From: Leptodactylus fallax
Lineage: Eukaryota; Chordata; Amphibia; Anura; Leptodactylidae
Assembly (NCBI GenBank): GCA_947044405.1
Contig: CAMRHE010000054.1
Span: forward strand, 4,169,501 to 4,233,500
Direction of reading: 5' to 3'
DNA: 64,000 bases
The position numbers and the translations under genes are program-made. A model generated the notes under the pieces. That model was not told where the DNA came from. It saw only the letters and a program-made list of their open reading frames with translations, and did not search any database. This document shows positions 24,730-37,649 of this stretch, piece by piece. The first letter of the stretch is position 1; every line of letters begins with the position of its first letter.

Positions 24730-26306
24730 CTTTTAGACAACACACATCGTAATACCATAGTACTCCTTCGTCTAAAGACAAACCGCCGTACTATTAGGTT
24801 TTTGGACGCCTTGTCACATTTACAAAAGCCCTAAAATGGCCCCTATAAAATAGGGGCACTTCTTGGGGAACTCCGATTTACTGGCACCTCTGGGGCTCTG
24901 CAAAAACAACATGGCGACCAAAAACCAGTCCTGCTAAATCTATACTCTAAAAGCGCAGTGCTCCTTCCCTTCTGAGCCCTACTGTGTGTCCAAACAGCAG
25001 CTTGAGCCCAAATATACAACTTTTAATCCACGTTAAAGTTTTAGGAATATGTGTCCCTGTTGACTGAAAGTGAGCACAACATATTGGGCACTGAAATGGC
25101 ATATTTCTTTAAAAATCTCAATTTTCACTTTGTACATTAATTTTTGGGGAAGCATTTTTGGGCTCAAAATGATAATACCCCTTGATAAATTCTGTGTAGG
25201 GTGTAGTATTCCAAAATGGGGTCACTTTTTGGGGGTTTCCATTGTACTGGTACTTTAGGAACTCTGTAAATGCGACATGGCACCCAAAAACTATTCCAGC
25301 AAAATGTGCCTTTCAAAAGTCAAATAGCACTCTTTCTGTTCTGAACCCCGCCATGTATGTATACAGTAGTTTGTGACAACATATAGGGTATTGCCGTGTT
25401 CAGGAGAAATTGTGTAACGAAGTGTGGGTTGCTTTTTCTCCTTTAACCCCTTGTGAAAATGAAAAATTTTGGGCTAAATTGATTGTTTATTGGATAGAAA
25501 GTAATTTTTCATTTTCACGCCCCAATGTTTATTAAATCTGAAACTGCTGTGAGAGATGTAGTTTCTAAAATGGGGTCACTTTTTGGAGGATTTCCACTGT
25601 ATGGGTACTTTAGGGGCTCTGCAAAGGAGACATGGCACCTGAAAACTATTCCAGCAAAATCGGCTTTTCCAATGCTCAGCAGTTTACACTCACATTTGGG
25701 GTATTTCTGTGTTCGGGGCAAAAAGTGCATAACGTACTATTGAAAAAAATAAAATGTCTAAATTTCACCTCCATATTGTGTTAATGCCTGTAAAATGCAT
25801 AAAAGATTAACAAACTTTCCAAAGGTGGTTTTGAATTATTTGAGAGTTTTGAAAATGATGGTGATAGTAATTTAAGGGTGGTTTCTAATATATAGGCCTT
25901 TAAAATCCCCTTCAGAACTGAATTGGTGCCTAACAAATGGGTTTGGGAAATTTACTTGTAAATCTGGAAAATCGCTGTAGACTCGTAAGCTGTCTAATGT
26001 CCAAAATAAATTAAAGGACGATTAAAAGTTGATAATATAAAGCAGAGATATAGTAGATATATTAACATATTTGGGTGGTATGACTATCTGAAAAGCAGAC
26101 ATTGCAATTTTTTTCAAAATTTCCATCAAATTTCTTATAATTTTTTATAAATAAATGCAAAAAATATTGATCAATGTTTACCTCTAACATGAAGTACAAT
26201 GTGTCATGAAAAAACAATCTCAAAATCACTTGGGTAAGTTAAAACGCTATAGCTATGTAAAGTGACACATTTTGAGAAATGGGACCTGGTCCTTAAGGGA
26301 TTAAAC
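24730..26306. mobile_element. TTAA-flanked repeat with three degenerate ~365-bp units
   Basis: The right end GGTCCTTAAGGGATTAA (26290-26306) matches, inverted, the left end of the element at 43517. Inside, a unit with AAATGGGGTCACTTTTTGG, a TTTCCACTGT word, GGGGCTCTGCAAA and ACATGGCACC recurs near 24835, 25213 and 25570, about 365 bp apart. The left end is not resolved. Non-coding. It lies in the last LRRC1 intron. Confidence 0.6.
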
Positions 26307-26330
26307 ACATTTTAATGGCATATTGTTTAA

Positions 26331-26579
<249 letters not shown>

Positions 26580-27927
26580 AAAGCCACCTCCATCTTACCT
26601 CCTGTGTTTTCCCTTACTGTTGAAATGTCTCCCTTCTTCTGGGACCACATCCAGCCTCTTGTTTTAACCAGAACATAATCCATTATCCTTCCTTTTACTA
26701 CTTATGTTGAGATGCTGCAATCTGGAGAGGAAGTGCCTTATATCAGCCAGATGTTTGCATCTGTGACCTCCTAACTTAATGCTGTAATTTTATATTTTAC
26801 CAATCTTGTTTTTAAGAAGTAGTACACACTACTGTTCAGTTATTTTTATTTTTTTAATTTTACATTTGGAAATATCTTTATTTTTTAACTTCTGGAGTAT
26901 ATTTTATGACCTTTTTTGTGGATCTATTAGAGGTATACGATAGTTTTATGTGGAAATTATACTTTTTAAGTTTTGGCAGCTTAACTGGTGTATAGTTGAA
27001 AAAAAAATGACGTGTGTGGTAGGTTGAAAAAATTGTTTTGTTAGCATACATTTAAGTACGGTACATATGCCATTATTTAGCATGTAAAAAGCCTGTGTTT
27101 TTAAAATTATGTTGAGCATGTGTGCCACTAAGATGTGCCTTAAAGGAATGGTGGGCAGAACAGGACATGGACTCTGTTCTAGAGACAGATGTCATTATGT
27201 GCTCATTTAATTCTCTTCATTGTGATCAAGTCATACAGATCTAGCAGCCACACAGTTCGCATTCACAGCTGCATGATGATCTGCAATGCTACTGTGTGGT
27301 ATAAATAGTTTAATTCCGGGCACTGTAACAGGACTGCATTTTAACATTCTTTATTACGACCACATTTTCAACTCTACTGTGGGTCACATGACCCAAACTT
27401 ACAGCTTTATAAACGTCTATGATGCTGTATTCAGATCATGAGACCTGTGGTTGGACTGGAAATTGCAGCCGTATTATAGACCACGTTACAGTCATCTGCA
27501 TTAGCACTAAGTGGAATTAGCATTTGTCTACATTTGGTCATTTTTTTTATAATGGGACCATAGCTTTCAGTCATCTTTGAGAAGTTCAAACTTTGCTTAC
27601 ATAGGAGGTGGTTTCTATCATGTTATTTTACATTTGGACTGTGCTGGCTGTTCTACTATATCACATAGTGCTTCCTACATATAAGAAATATAATCCTGTT
27701 CATCTTTGAGACCAATGTTTAAAATCCTTTAACCCAGTAGCCCATCATTATTTTAGGGTTTTTGCACTGAATTTGATATGGTGTATAGTCTTTAAAAGCT
27801 TATACTGTGGACATGTATACATTCATTTTATACCCTGTTCTTGGTTGAAATATTTTTAAATATTTTTTAGTGGGGATCATTTTAGGCTTGTACTTGAAAT
27901 CATGGCTGTTCTTTTCTAACCATTCTG

Positions 27928-27993
<66 letters not shown>

Positions 27994-28800
27994 ATATATA
28001 TAGTATATTTTTAACAACTGTTATAAACTCAAAACTATAGGAAAGTTCACTTTGCTTTGCTACACAGCTATAAATAAGATGTTTGATGATAAGCTGTTAC
28101 CTCCTTGGTGGCAGCACCAACTGTGGTTGTAAGAAGGACCTCAGTCAGGTCAATCAGTAGTTTCTCATTATATGTAAGTAACGCTCTACCTCAGCAGTAT
28201 AACAAAAAATAAAATATAGCCTTACTATAGTGCCAGTAAATAACAGAGTATTGCACCTATCAACACTAAATCGTGTTGACATTTATGTGTAAATGACTGT
28301 TAAATTCGTGTCATATGATGGCATATGTTGCCACCACTGTGCCAAGATGTACAAGGAGTAGGTCAACTAATGGCAGCCTAAATGATATTTGCATACTGTT
28401 GACATCATCAAAAGTAAAGTATCCTAATTTAATTCTTTATATTGTGTATGTCTGTAAAGAGAAAATCTTCCACAGCAGCCTTAAGAATCAACCTTGTGAT
28501 GCCTTGTATACTGTTTGACAGCTCGCTTTAATAACTAAGTGATTCGGCTTGTAGGTGTAAGTCTTGTGTCTAACCGAGGAGAAACATTTCGTTACTGCAC
28601 ACAGACAAATCCCATATAAGTTGCCAGTGTGAAATGAATATCTGCAATAATGTATTAATTGTAAATTGTGATTGGAATGTGAATATATGTGTAAATGGGG
28701 CTTCTAGATTCGTTTGGCACATTTTGAGGTGTTCTATCAGAGTAATCGGATGGGCTTGTGCCATAAATAAAATAATAAAATAAATTGTCACTGAGCAGAG
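26580..28800 (+). other. LRRC1: Probable LRRC1 3' untranslated region
   Basis: No transposon or open frame interrupts about 2.2 kb after the stop codon, unlike the repeat-packed introns. AATAAA-type signals occur near 28208 and in a cluster at 28765-28786. The end is therefore an estimate. It includes the CA/TA microsatellite at 27928-27991. Confidence 0.45.
27928..27991. repeat. (CA)n(TA)n microsatellite
   Basis: About ten CA units followed by about twenty TA units. Confidence 0.96.
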
Positions 28801-29384
28801 ACTTGTTAATTGTATTTGCCGTTTGTAGAAGTGAATTCTAGGTTTATATATTGTGATAGGAATATAATATACCAACAAGCAGAACATACACAAGAGCCAT
28901 GCAGCTGGAATTAATGTTGAATTGTACTGGAAAGCTTCTCTTATGTGTAAAAAATATTTATTTTCTTTGGATTGAATTAATTAAAATCAATATGGGTGTC
29001 TGTTGGAAAGGAGAGAGGCTGTGTATCCTGCGTTTTCAGCAAATCTCTTTGGGGAAAAAATTTAATGTTACATTGAAAATCTGATTGACTTCGGATGTGT
29101 ACTCACCAGAGAGAATATGATCTCATTGTTTCCTATGAAGTAATTTCTGAAATTCTGTGCATCCGTTGTAACACTGACACAAAAATTTTTCTGTCTGGTG
29201 CAGAAAATCGAGTGTCAGATTATGAACATTTGGCTGGTGCTTAGAAATGTCAGTTGTGTCCAGCACAGTTATAAAATAGCTGTATGGTAATAACTGACCT
29301 ATATGTAGTCAACCTAAATTACATGGAATCAGATGTTTTCTCAAGCGTCTATTCCGTCAGTTTGCGCAATTAAAGCAGTTTAAG

Positions 29385-29960
29385 ACTAAGGTTTCATGTT
29401 GTGGAAATGCAGCGTTTTCTGCTGTAGAAAAAAATATGTGACAAAAAAACGCTGCATTTCCGCAACGTGGGGCTTTAGTCTAAGGCTGAGGACAGGTTGC
29501 AGAAAAACTGCATTTTTTTTCCTCAGCCAAAGCCTGGAGTGGATTTGACAGTAGGTAGAAGTATAAATGCTTATTTCCAATTCCATTTGAAGCCACTCTT
29601 TTTGCTTTGGCTCAATAAACTGCAGCAAAATCTGTAACAAACAATGCAGCTTTTCCGCAACATTTGGCTGTTGTAGAAACAGCAGAAACAATTGCTGAAT
29701 GTTACAGTCTCTGCAAAAATGAATCAGATTTTATTTATTCTCTTCCCCTCATTGTGGATTTTTATTATGCTTACTTATAAGTAAAAAAAAAATGGATGAG
29801 AACACTGCGGGAAATGCAGCGTTTTCAAAGAACACATGCATTTTAAAAAATGCAGTCTGCTACTTTTTCCCCATAGACATGTATGGGGAGGAGGCAAAAA
29901 TATTTGAATTACTGGAACAAAAAAGTGTTTTAGCTCTCAAAAACATGTATTAAAAAACAC
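29385..29960. repeat. MITE-like repeat, GCAGCGTTTT family
   Basis: Words such as GGAAATGCAGCGTTTTCT, its inverted form ACGCTGCATTTCCGCAAC and repeated TGCAGC/TTTTCCGCAAC words suggest fold-back MITE remnants. The rest of 28801-31263 holds a T run (30667-30687) and no gene that I can support. Confidence 0.4.
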
Positions 29961-31263
29961 CAAAAATGTGTCTGGTTGTGGACCAGGTTAAAATGGAAAC
30001 TGCATCTCCAACCTTTGCCACACTTGTGAAAAGGGGGTCAGACAAACCAATTAGGCTTTTTTTTCTGAGCAAGATTGAAAATGGTGGCAATCTGGTTGCT
30101 GTGGGCACTTTTATTGGATTATTCTGCATGGGGGCCATTATATCCACTTTGTGTTCTTTGTAGCCAGATGTTAGTAGGGACATATCATCTGACGTGTCAC
30201 TGTATGTTGAGGGGGATGGGGGAGGTGTATACAAACACATGCTCCATTCTATATAAAATTGAATTATTCGTATGCTCAATCTAGTAAACAAAAATTAAAA
30301 CCTTGCTCAGTAGCACTTTTGGGCCAAAGCCATAAAGGGGAAAACCTGCTAAAAATGCAAGTAGGTTACACCTTGTCCAAATACAGTTTCAGGTCTGAAC
30401 TAGGAAAACAAATCCACACTCTCACACTTCTAGATTAGTACAGTAAATCTATCTCCACCTCACAGTTACCTAATAACTGTAAATTTTCAGAATCCTATCT
30501 GGTTTTTCTTTGTCATGAATTTTATTATTTATTTAATTTTCCTCTGATTCTCTGACTACAATAGATCTATCTTCACCTTACTGTTACCTAAAAAGTATAC
30601 TAGATCAACTGAATTCCATTATAGTTGTTAGGGCAACTTTACAACTGGTGGTTTACTGTGTGTTTTTTTTTTTTTTTTTTTTTTTTCCTTAATACGGTTG
30701 TGTATGTGTAAGTGATGGCAATTGTAGTTTGATGGTTCCCCTTCCTTGATATAACAGTACTTTACAGTTGGTAGCCAGTAATATAATTGCATGGAAAGGA
30801 GGGGGGGTGACATTTTTCCTGAGACAAATACCTTGAACAGCTTGTAGTTAAATCATTTGGAAAACATTTTAATCATAGTAAGCAACTGGGCTTTAACACA
30901 GCTACCAGTAAAGTGGTCAGTGTCAGTATGGAATACAAATGGTTTTTCCTCATCAAAGGAATCAGAGTTCATGTGGCAGCTTGAGAATTCCAGATTCGTA
31001 TCAAACATTTTTTATACTAAAGATATTAGAAATCTACAAAAAGACATACTATTTTTTTTTTTCTATTCAGTATAATGTTGTTGCAATTCTTCAATCTTAT
31101 TGCATAACTTTAAAGAGGACCTTTCACCATCTCCACCAATTTTAGTTCTTAGCATCTGTTAATAGGCGCCACTCCGCTGACTCCAGTGCAGTTGGAATTA
31201 TATCTCTAGCTCCCAGCATTCCTGAGCAACAAGTGCAGGTAGTTTTAGTGCCTGATGTGCTAT

Positions 31264-31643
31264 TTAAAGGGTTTGTCCACTTTCAGACCAATATTGAGAG
31301 ACAAATGTTATTGCTTGTATAATAAAACATTGTACAATTTTCCAATGTACTTTTTCAATTCCTCACGGTTTTTTAGATCTCTGCTTGCTGTCATTCATTC
31401 GTCTTATTCCCAGTGGATAAAAATCAGTCCATGGTCATGTGATGGACACACAGGTCCACAGCTCGTTACAGTCACAACTCAGTAATCAGACATCTGCCTG
31501 GTAATGAGCTGTGCACCTGTGTATCATCACATGACCATGGACTGATTTTTAGCCCTTAAAAGTAAGTGGAATGCATGACACCAAGCAGAGATCTAGAAAA
31601 CTGTGAGGAATTGATACAGAAAGTATATTGGAAAATTGTACAA
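31264..31643. mobile_element. T2-type (TTAA) fold-back MITE, right end lost
   Basis: The left end is TTAAAGGGTTTGTCCACTTT. The left arm (words GTACAATTTTCCAATGTAC, CAGTCCATGGTCATGTGATG) is repeated inverted in the right arm (CATCACATGACCATGGACTG, GGAAAATTGTACAA). The right arm stops at 31643, where DIRS-like sequence begins; the missing terminal part was not found further on. Confidence 0.75.
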
Positions 31644-34060
31644 CTTTCTTGCCTAATTCACTAGGGGACACAGTGGGAATTAGCCTGGCTTCTAGGAGAC
31701 TGACATTAGGAGAACAACCCCCCACCCCCACCAGGGTCCATCACAGGGAGAAGAGTTTTTATTAGGGGGTTCTCATATTCCCCTCCAGGCACATTATTAA
31801 GAGGTGACCACTCCACTCTAGGGCTCCTTTTAGAGGATGACCCCCATCCTCCAGCGGCACTCTGCTTCTATTGCCGCTATGATTATTATGGGGGGGGGGG
31901 AGACCCTTGGGACTCCCCTTCCCCAGCCCTCGGTACATTTTTCCAGGTCCTTGGCCTTTCCGACAGGCCTCCCGGAGCTCTGTTTCACTCCTGTCTACTA
32001 GAGTCCCCAGTCTCGCTGGGGACTAGGCCGCAATTAAGGCCAGCCATTTCCTGGGATTTTTTGGCCTTTGGCCATGCCTGGGGCTATGCTATTGGCCAGG
32101 GGGCTGCCCTGGCAACCTCCCAGCCCACCCTGAAAGTTTCTGTGCATCAATGCCCGAGGGGAGGGGCCTCATTCTCCTCAGATTCGCACTGGAACAGTTC
32201 TCTCAGTTCCTGGAAGGCACAGCTCCTGTGGCCCCCTCAACTCCAGACAATCTTCTGTGCGGCCTTTTTCTGCAGCAGTCGGCGAGAGGCCATCTTCCAG
32301 CTGTCTGGGTTACCCCTAATTTTCCTGGGTTCCCCTCCGCCATGTCCTCCCCTCCGCCATGTCCTCCCCTCCGCCATGTCCTCCTGTGAAGAGCCAACCC
32401 ACTCCTCGGCGCCCTCTGGTTCCACCATATTTTACACGTGTGCCCGCTGTAATAAAAAATTGCCATGCAGACAGCCTGAGCCCATATGCTCTCTCTGTCT
32501 TCCGCATCAGCCAGTTCAGGAACCTCCTGGCACCTCTCCAGTTCATCCATCCCCGGATTGTGCGGTGTCTCTCACCCGGGCTAAAGGCGACCTTGCCAGA
32601 CTTAACCAGTCTGTAGTGGAAACTTTGGAACGGCTGCCGTCCCAGAACGCCGCTCAGTCAGCGGCTTCTAGGGATCTCCCAGGCACCCTCATAGTTCCCA
32701 TTCCAGCTCCAGGAGTCGTCCCCGCAAAAGGACCAGGAAGTCTTCCTACAGGTGATGGTCTTCCCCTTCACCTGGGCACTCCCCAGGTAGTGCCTCAGCT
32801 TGCGGCTCCTCACCGACAGGTGGAACCCAGTCTCCCCCTGCTCCGTCTGCTTCTCCTGGGGATGCCTCTGACTCCGACCCAGAGCATCAGCCAGGCACAT
32901 CTATATCTGCTGCTACGCGGGTGCTCATCCATGCAGTCAGAAATACTCTTCAGCTCTCTGAGGTCCCTGATACTGCCTCTCAAGAAGATATCTCTTTCCG
33001 TCACAGTTGCCGTCCTCCTCTGGTCTTTCCCAACAATGGGGCGTTTGACCACATCTTGAAGGAACAGTGGCTTCACTCGGACTGTCCGCTGTCTTCTACC
33101 AGGAAGTTGGATATTTTTTCCATTCTCAGACCAATGTGTTTCCAAGTGGTCAGGGCCTCCCGCGGTGAATCCTGCAATAGCTAGGCTCTCCAAGGTTACT
33201 ATTCTGCCTTTAGCGGACTTCGCCTCTCTTAGTGATCCCTTGGACAAGAAGGTGGATTCCCTTACCAAGACAGTTTTTGTAGTGACTGGCTCCTCCCTGC
33301 GGCCTTCCTTCGCTGCCTCTTGGATAAGCAAGGCCTGCATTTCCTGGGCCAAACAGCTCCAGGCAAATCTCTCAGATGAAGCTGCCCTCTAGGAAAACCA
33401 GCTGCTTGTCTCACAAAGTTTTAACGTTTCCAAGTACTTGTGCGATGCCTCCTTGGAAGCAGCTCGCCGATATGCCAAGGTGGCCACCAATGCAGTGGCT
33501 ATCTGCCATACGATTTGGACACGTTCATAGAATGCTGAGTCCGCCTCCAAGAAGGCAGTAGTGGCCTTTCCCTCGTCCCGGGACAATCAGGGCCAACTTT
33601 TGGGCAAAGGCCTTGAAAAACTTATCTGTGAGGCCACAGAGGGAAAAAGCTCTCTCCTCCCCCAGAGGTGTCCTAAGTGCCAGGCATCATCTTCCAGCCG
33701 TTCTCAGCGTTTTTTCTCCCCTTTCGTGGCTCCACCTCTCTTTCTGGAAGACAGTCTTTGGACTCCCGATCCAAGAAGTCCTCTTTCAAGCCCAGACCTG
33801 CCTGGCAGTCCTGCACCAAGTTCTCCATGCCTTCGGCTTCCAAGCCCTCTTCTACATGAAGGTCTTCCCCCCCACTCGTGCCCTCTTGGGTGGGGGGGGA
33901 GAACTGCTCTCCATCCGGGAGATTTCACTTGCCAGCGTCAACGAAACCTTGGTCTGAGAAGTGGTGTCGATCGGCTATTCCATAGAGTTATCCTCCCTCC
34001 CAAGTGGAAGATATTTTTCTGTCCAATTTGCCTTCTTCCCGCTGCTCGAGCAGCCGCTTT
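31644..34060 (+). mobile_element. DIRS-like retrotransposon, 5' part only
   Basis: The start CTTTCTTGCCTAATTCACTA and GGGGACACAG resemble frog DIRS inverted termini. A gag-like region follows, then the first residues of the reverse transcriptase region, where sequence changes to piggyBac at about 34060. Tyrosine recombinase, RNase H and the 3' terminus are absent. DIRS elements use a tyrosine recombinase instead of an integrase; none is visible here. Confidence 0.7.
32341..34050 (+). pseudogene. DIRS gag-like gene, frameshifted
   Basis: From ATG at 32341 the frame has a Cys-rich motif (CARCNKKLPC, then CSLC), as in DIRS gag. Further blocks in changing frames are FDHILKEQW, NPAIARLSKVTILPLADFAS, KVDSLTKTVFVVTGSSLRPS, AASWISKACISWAKQL, a stop at about 33390, LEAARRYAKVATNAVAI, then GKGLEKLICEATEGKS. 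The last block, IGYSIELSSLPSGRYF (about 33965-34015), matches the start of DIRS reverse transcriptases. A triple repeat CCTCCGCCATGTCCTCC lies at 32335-32385. Assignment is by overall wording, so the family is likely but not certain. Confidence 0.62.
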
Positions 34061-34827
34061 TCTACAGGGCTATCACTTATACTTGGACAATTATTACACA
34101 AAGTATACCACTTTTTAAGCATCTGTACATTGAGGGCACAGTTACTTGTGGTACCATAAGATCCAATCGGAAGGGCTTTCCAGAGAGGCTTGTAACTGAG
34201 ACGGAAACAGGGAGAGTCCTCATGCCTGCATAACTCAGAACTGCTGGCAATAAAAAAAAAAAAAAAACAGGGCAAAAGAAATTTCTTCCTGCTAAGCACC
34301 ATCCATGCTGATACAACAGTTCCAGTAGCAGTTACACAGAGAAACATGTAGGCAAAAAAAACAGTGTGTGTGGTGGACTAGAACAAATTTATGGGCGCCA
34401 GTTGTCTTAAATGACCAGATGCTTAGGCCATATCTGATCTTGCGCAAATCAAGATACTGGTATAAAAAAGTGTCCCTCTACCTGCTGCAACTGGCAGTGA
34501 CTTATAACCTTTGTGACTTATAAACCGCGTGGAAACCAGACTCCCTTCCTAAAGTTCCAGGAATAAATAATTTTGAGTCTACTTTATCCATCTGGTACTG
34601 TTCCTGTGAGCATTGAGTCAGAATCTGTCAGCAGACTGCATGGCAGACACTTTCCTGAGAGCCTTCCACCAACAGAAAATAAACAAAATCCCCAGAAAAG
34701 GTGCAGGGTTTGTGCCAAACAGGGAATTTGGAGAGACTCAAGATACTACTGCCCTCAGTGCCCATCAAAGGCTGCACTCTGCATTGTAAACTGTTTCCGT
34801 GAATACCACACATCTGAAAAACTTTAA
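34061..34827 (+). pseudogene. piggyBac (PGBD4-like) transposase, C-terminal part
   Basis: The sequence HLYLDNYYTK at about 34077 contains the second catalytic Asp position of piggyBac transposases. It is followed in other frames by EGTVTCGTIRSNRKGFPE, a broken core with a VVD-stop-NKFMG word (third Asp position, stop at about 34379), and an intact end at 34573-34827. That end has RLHGRHFPE, QKRCRVCAKQGIWRDSRYYC and PQC...C...CF..YH, the cysteine-rich zinc-binding tail. The first half, including the first catalytic Asp, is missing. TTAA occurs right after the stop (34829 region). Confidence 0.88.
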
Positions 34828-35070
34828 ATTAACACTTTTTTAGAGGATAAAACTGTATTTATTTTTTTCTGCATGCAAATGTTTGTTTGATTTATAACTT
34901 TTAGTGATGTTTATTGTTTATATATTTCACATAAATAGAACTTTTAGCACAAGTCGTGTTTGGATTTTTTTAACATTTTGACTAATAAGAACAATAACTA
35001 TAAATGTAAATAGAAGAAGTGGGGGTCTAATTTGTTCCACAAAGTCATTTTGTAATTTCACTAAACCTGC

Positions 35071-35575
35071 AATGATAGTATGGTGTCAGCAAACCAGCTA
35101 TGGAGAATATGACCTCCGGAAGCCAGTTTTCGCACCATTCTTTGCAGCTTCTGCTGTAGGCCCAGCAAGTAAGGAATGCACCTACATTTGGTATCTATGA
35201 AAACAGCATAAGTTGCTAAATATGTTATCAGGTGTGTTTCTCAAGTAGCACTCACCAGAGTTTAAAAATAGTCACCTGAATTCACATATTAGGGAAAAAA
35301 ATCCCAAATTCATTGAAAAGTCTGGAAAAAAAAAAGGTCCAATATCTTTTATATATCCTTTATTGACTATCTTGTCTAATTTATTGAATTGAATCATTTT
35401 GGAGGTGTTCATACTGTTTTGGGCCTTCACAGTAGCTGTAATAGTATGGTGTCAGTAAACCAGCTATGGAAAATTTGGCCTTCAAAAGTCAGTTTGTGCA
35501 CCATTCATTGCAGGCTCTGCTGTAGGCCCACATAATGGAGAAAATACTCAAATGTGGTATCTATACAAACAGCAG
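35071..35575. repeat. Two direct copies of a ~140-bp block, 366 bp apart
   Basis: TAGTATGGTGTCAGCAAACC near 35076 and TAGTATGGTGTCAGTAAACC at 35442 start two blocks with CAGCTATGGA, TGCACCATTCxTTGCAG, CTGCTGTAGGCCCA and TTTGGTATCTAT-type words. They look like two monomers of a repeat or the 3' region of the piggyBac element just upstream. Non-coding. Confidence 0.75.
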
Positions 35576-35778
35576 AAATAAGAAAATATATTTTAGAATT
35601 TATATAATTATAATTTTTTTTGAGGTTATCATGTGTATAAATGTAGGAAAAACATTTCTTTAAACTTTTTTTTTTTTGCCCTTTTACCTTTATTTTAAAA
35701 AAAAAAAGTAAAATATATCACTTATTTTGTTATAAAATGTGAAAGCCCATTATGTTCCGAGAAAAAGTAGACCAAATA

Positions 35779-37348
35779 CAGTCATGGCCAAAAGTTTTGA
35801 GAATGATACAAATATTAATTTTTACAAAGTCTACTGCTTCAGTTTTTCTAATGGCAATTTGCATATACTCCAGAATGTTAGAAAGAGTGATCAGCTTAAC
35901 AGCAATTACTTGCAAAGTCAATATTTGCCTAGAAAATGAACTTTATCCCCCAAAACACATTTCAACATCATTGCAGCCCTGCCTTAAAAGGACCACCTAA
36001 CATCGTTTCAGTGATTGCTCCATTAACACAGGTGTGGGTGTTGATGAGGACAGGGCTGGAGATCAATCTGTCATGATTAAGTAAGAATGACACCACTGGA
36101 GACTTTAAAAGGAGGTTCTGGTGCTTGCCATCATTGTTTCTCTTCTGTTAACCATGGTTATCTCTAAAGAAACACGTGCAGTCATCATTGCACTGCACAA
36201 AAATGGCCTAACTGGGAAGAGTATTGCAGCTAGAAAGATTGCACCTCAGTCAACAATCTTATCGCATCATCAAGAACTTCAAGGAGAGAGGTTCCATTGG
36301 TGCCAAAAAGGCTCCAGGGCGCCCAAGAAAGACCAGCAAGCGGCAGGACCGTCTCTTAAAAGTGTTTCAGCTGCTGGATCGGGCTACCAGCAGTGCAGAG
36401 CTTGCTGAGGAATGGCAGCAGGCAGGTGTGAGTGCATCTGCACGCACTGTGAGGCGGAGACTCTTGGAGCAAGGCCTGGTCTCAAGGAGGGCAGCAAAGA
36501 AGCCACTTCTCTCCAGAAAAAACATCAGGGACAGACTGATATTCTGCAAAAGGTACAGGGAGTGGACTGCTGAGGACTGGGGTAAAGTCATTTTCTCTGA
36601 TGAATCCCCTTTTCGATTGTTTGGAACATCTGGAAAACAGCTTATTCGGAGAAGAAGAGGTGAGCGCTACCACCAGTCTTGTCTCATGCCAACTGTAAAG
36701 CATCCTGAAACCATTCATGTGTGGGGTTGCTTCTCAGCCAAGGGAATCGGCTCTCTCACAGTCTTGCCTAAAAACACAGCCATGAATAAAGAATGGTACC
36801 AGAATGTCCTCCAAGAGCAACTTCTCCCAACCGTCCAAGAGCAGTTTGGCGCTCAACAATGCCTTTTCCAGCATGACGGAGCACCTTGCCATAAAGCAAA
36901 GGTGATAACTAAATGGCTCAGGGAACAAAACATAGAGATTTTGGGTCCATGGCCTGGAAACTCCCCAGATCTTAATCCCATTGAGAACTTGTGGTCAATC
37001 ATCAAGAGACGGGTGGACAAACAAAAACCAACAAATTCAGACAAAATTAAAGCATTGATTCTGCAAGAATGGACTGCTATCAGTCAGGATTTGGTCCAGA
37101 AGTTGATTGAGAGCATGCCAGGGAGAATTGCAGAGGTCCTGAAGAAGAAGGGTCAACACTGCAAATATTGACTTGCTGCATTAACTCATTCTATCTGTCA
37201 ATATAAGCTTCTGTTACTCATAATATGAATGCAATTATATTTCTGTATGTGACAAAAACATCTGACAAACACACATAAAAACCAGAGGGCAGCAGATCAT
37301 GTGAAAATATAATATTTGTGTCATTCTCAAAACTTTTGGCCATGACTG
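35779..37348 (+). mobile_element. Tc1/mariner element, best preserved copy
   Basis: TA at 35777-35778 and 37349-37350 flanks ends CAGTCATGGCCAAAAGTTTT in inverted orientation (about 40 bp terminal repeat). It is 1570 bp long. The transposase frame is almost intact. Confidence 0.96.
36154..37171 (+). pseudogene. Tc1 transposase, nearly intact, one frameshift
   Basis: ATG at 36154 in the context ACCATGG opens MVISKETRAVIIALHKNGLT. About 35 codons later, near 36260, one extra base moves the frame; the rest (about 305 residues) is open to TGA at 37171. Motifs in order: RIIKNFKERGSI (second helix-turn-helix), APGRPRKTSK (AT-hook-like linker), VIFSDESPFRLFG with the first Asp at 36599-36601, HVWGCFSAKG, FQHDGAPCHKAK with the second Asp, and [12 protein letters not shown] with the catalytic Glu. 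The DD34E triad is complete. The length fits the family (about 340 residues). Confidence 0.94.
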
Positions 37349-37467
37349 TACATGTAGGTTGGCGCAGTAATAATTGAAAAAAAAATTTGCAGCTAAACTG
37401 GAACATTGCTAAAACTTGAAAATGTGCCTGGTCTGGAAAGGGGGTAAAGCATCTGGTATAGAAGTGG

Positions 37468-37649
37468 TTAAAGGGGACCATTCATGTCCTCATGAATGTG
37501 CAGTTTTATATACCAGTAGAAAGCCAACAATACGCTGAATTCAGCGCACTGTTGGCTTTCCCAGTATGTGCCCCTGTGGTGGAGATAACCGTTTTTTCTA
37601 GTGGTATATAAAACTGCACATTTATGAGCACATGAAAGGTGATCTTTAA
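37468..37649. mobile_element. T2-type (TTAA) MITE, 182 bp
   Basis: TTAA stands at both ends (37468-37471, 37646-37649). The arms are inverted: GGGGACCATTCATGTCCTCA against GAGCACATGAAAGGTGATC, and CAGTTTTATATACCAGTAGA against CTAGTGGTATATAAAACTG. A core copy of the same family is nested at 8320-8655. Confidence 0.88.

Noticed and set aside
28765..28786. A firm LRRC1 polyadenylation site.
   Set aside because: Several AATAAA-like words exist in this AT-rich stretch; without transcript data the true end cannot be chosen.
32203..33352. Minus-strand frames of up to 180 residues opposite the DIRS gag region.
   Set aside because: The plus-strand frames have DIRS-like motifs; the minus frames are GC-rich shadows without a recognisable domain.
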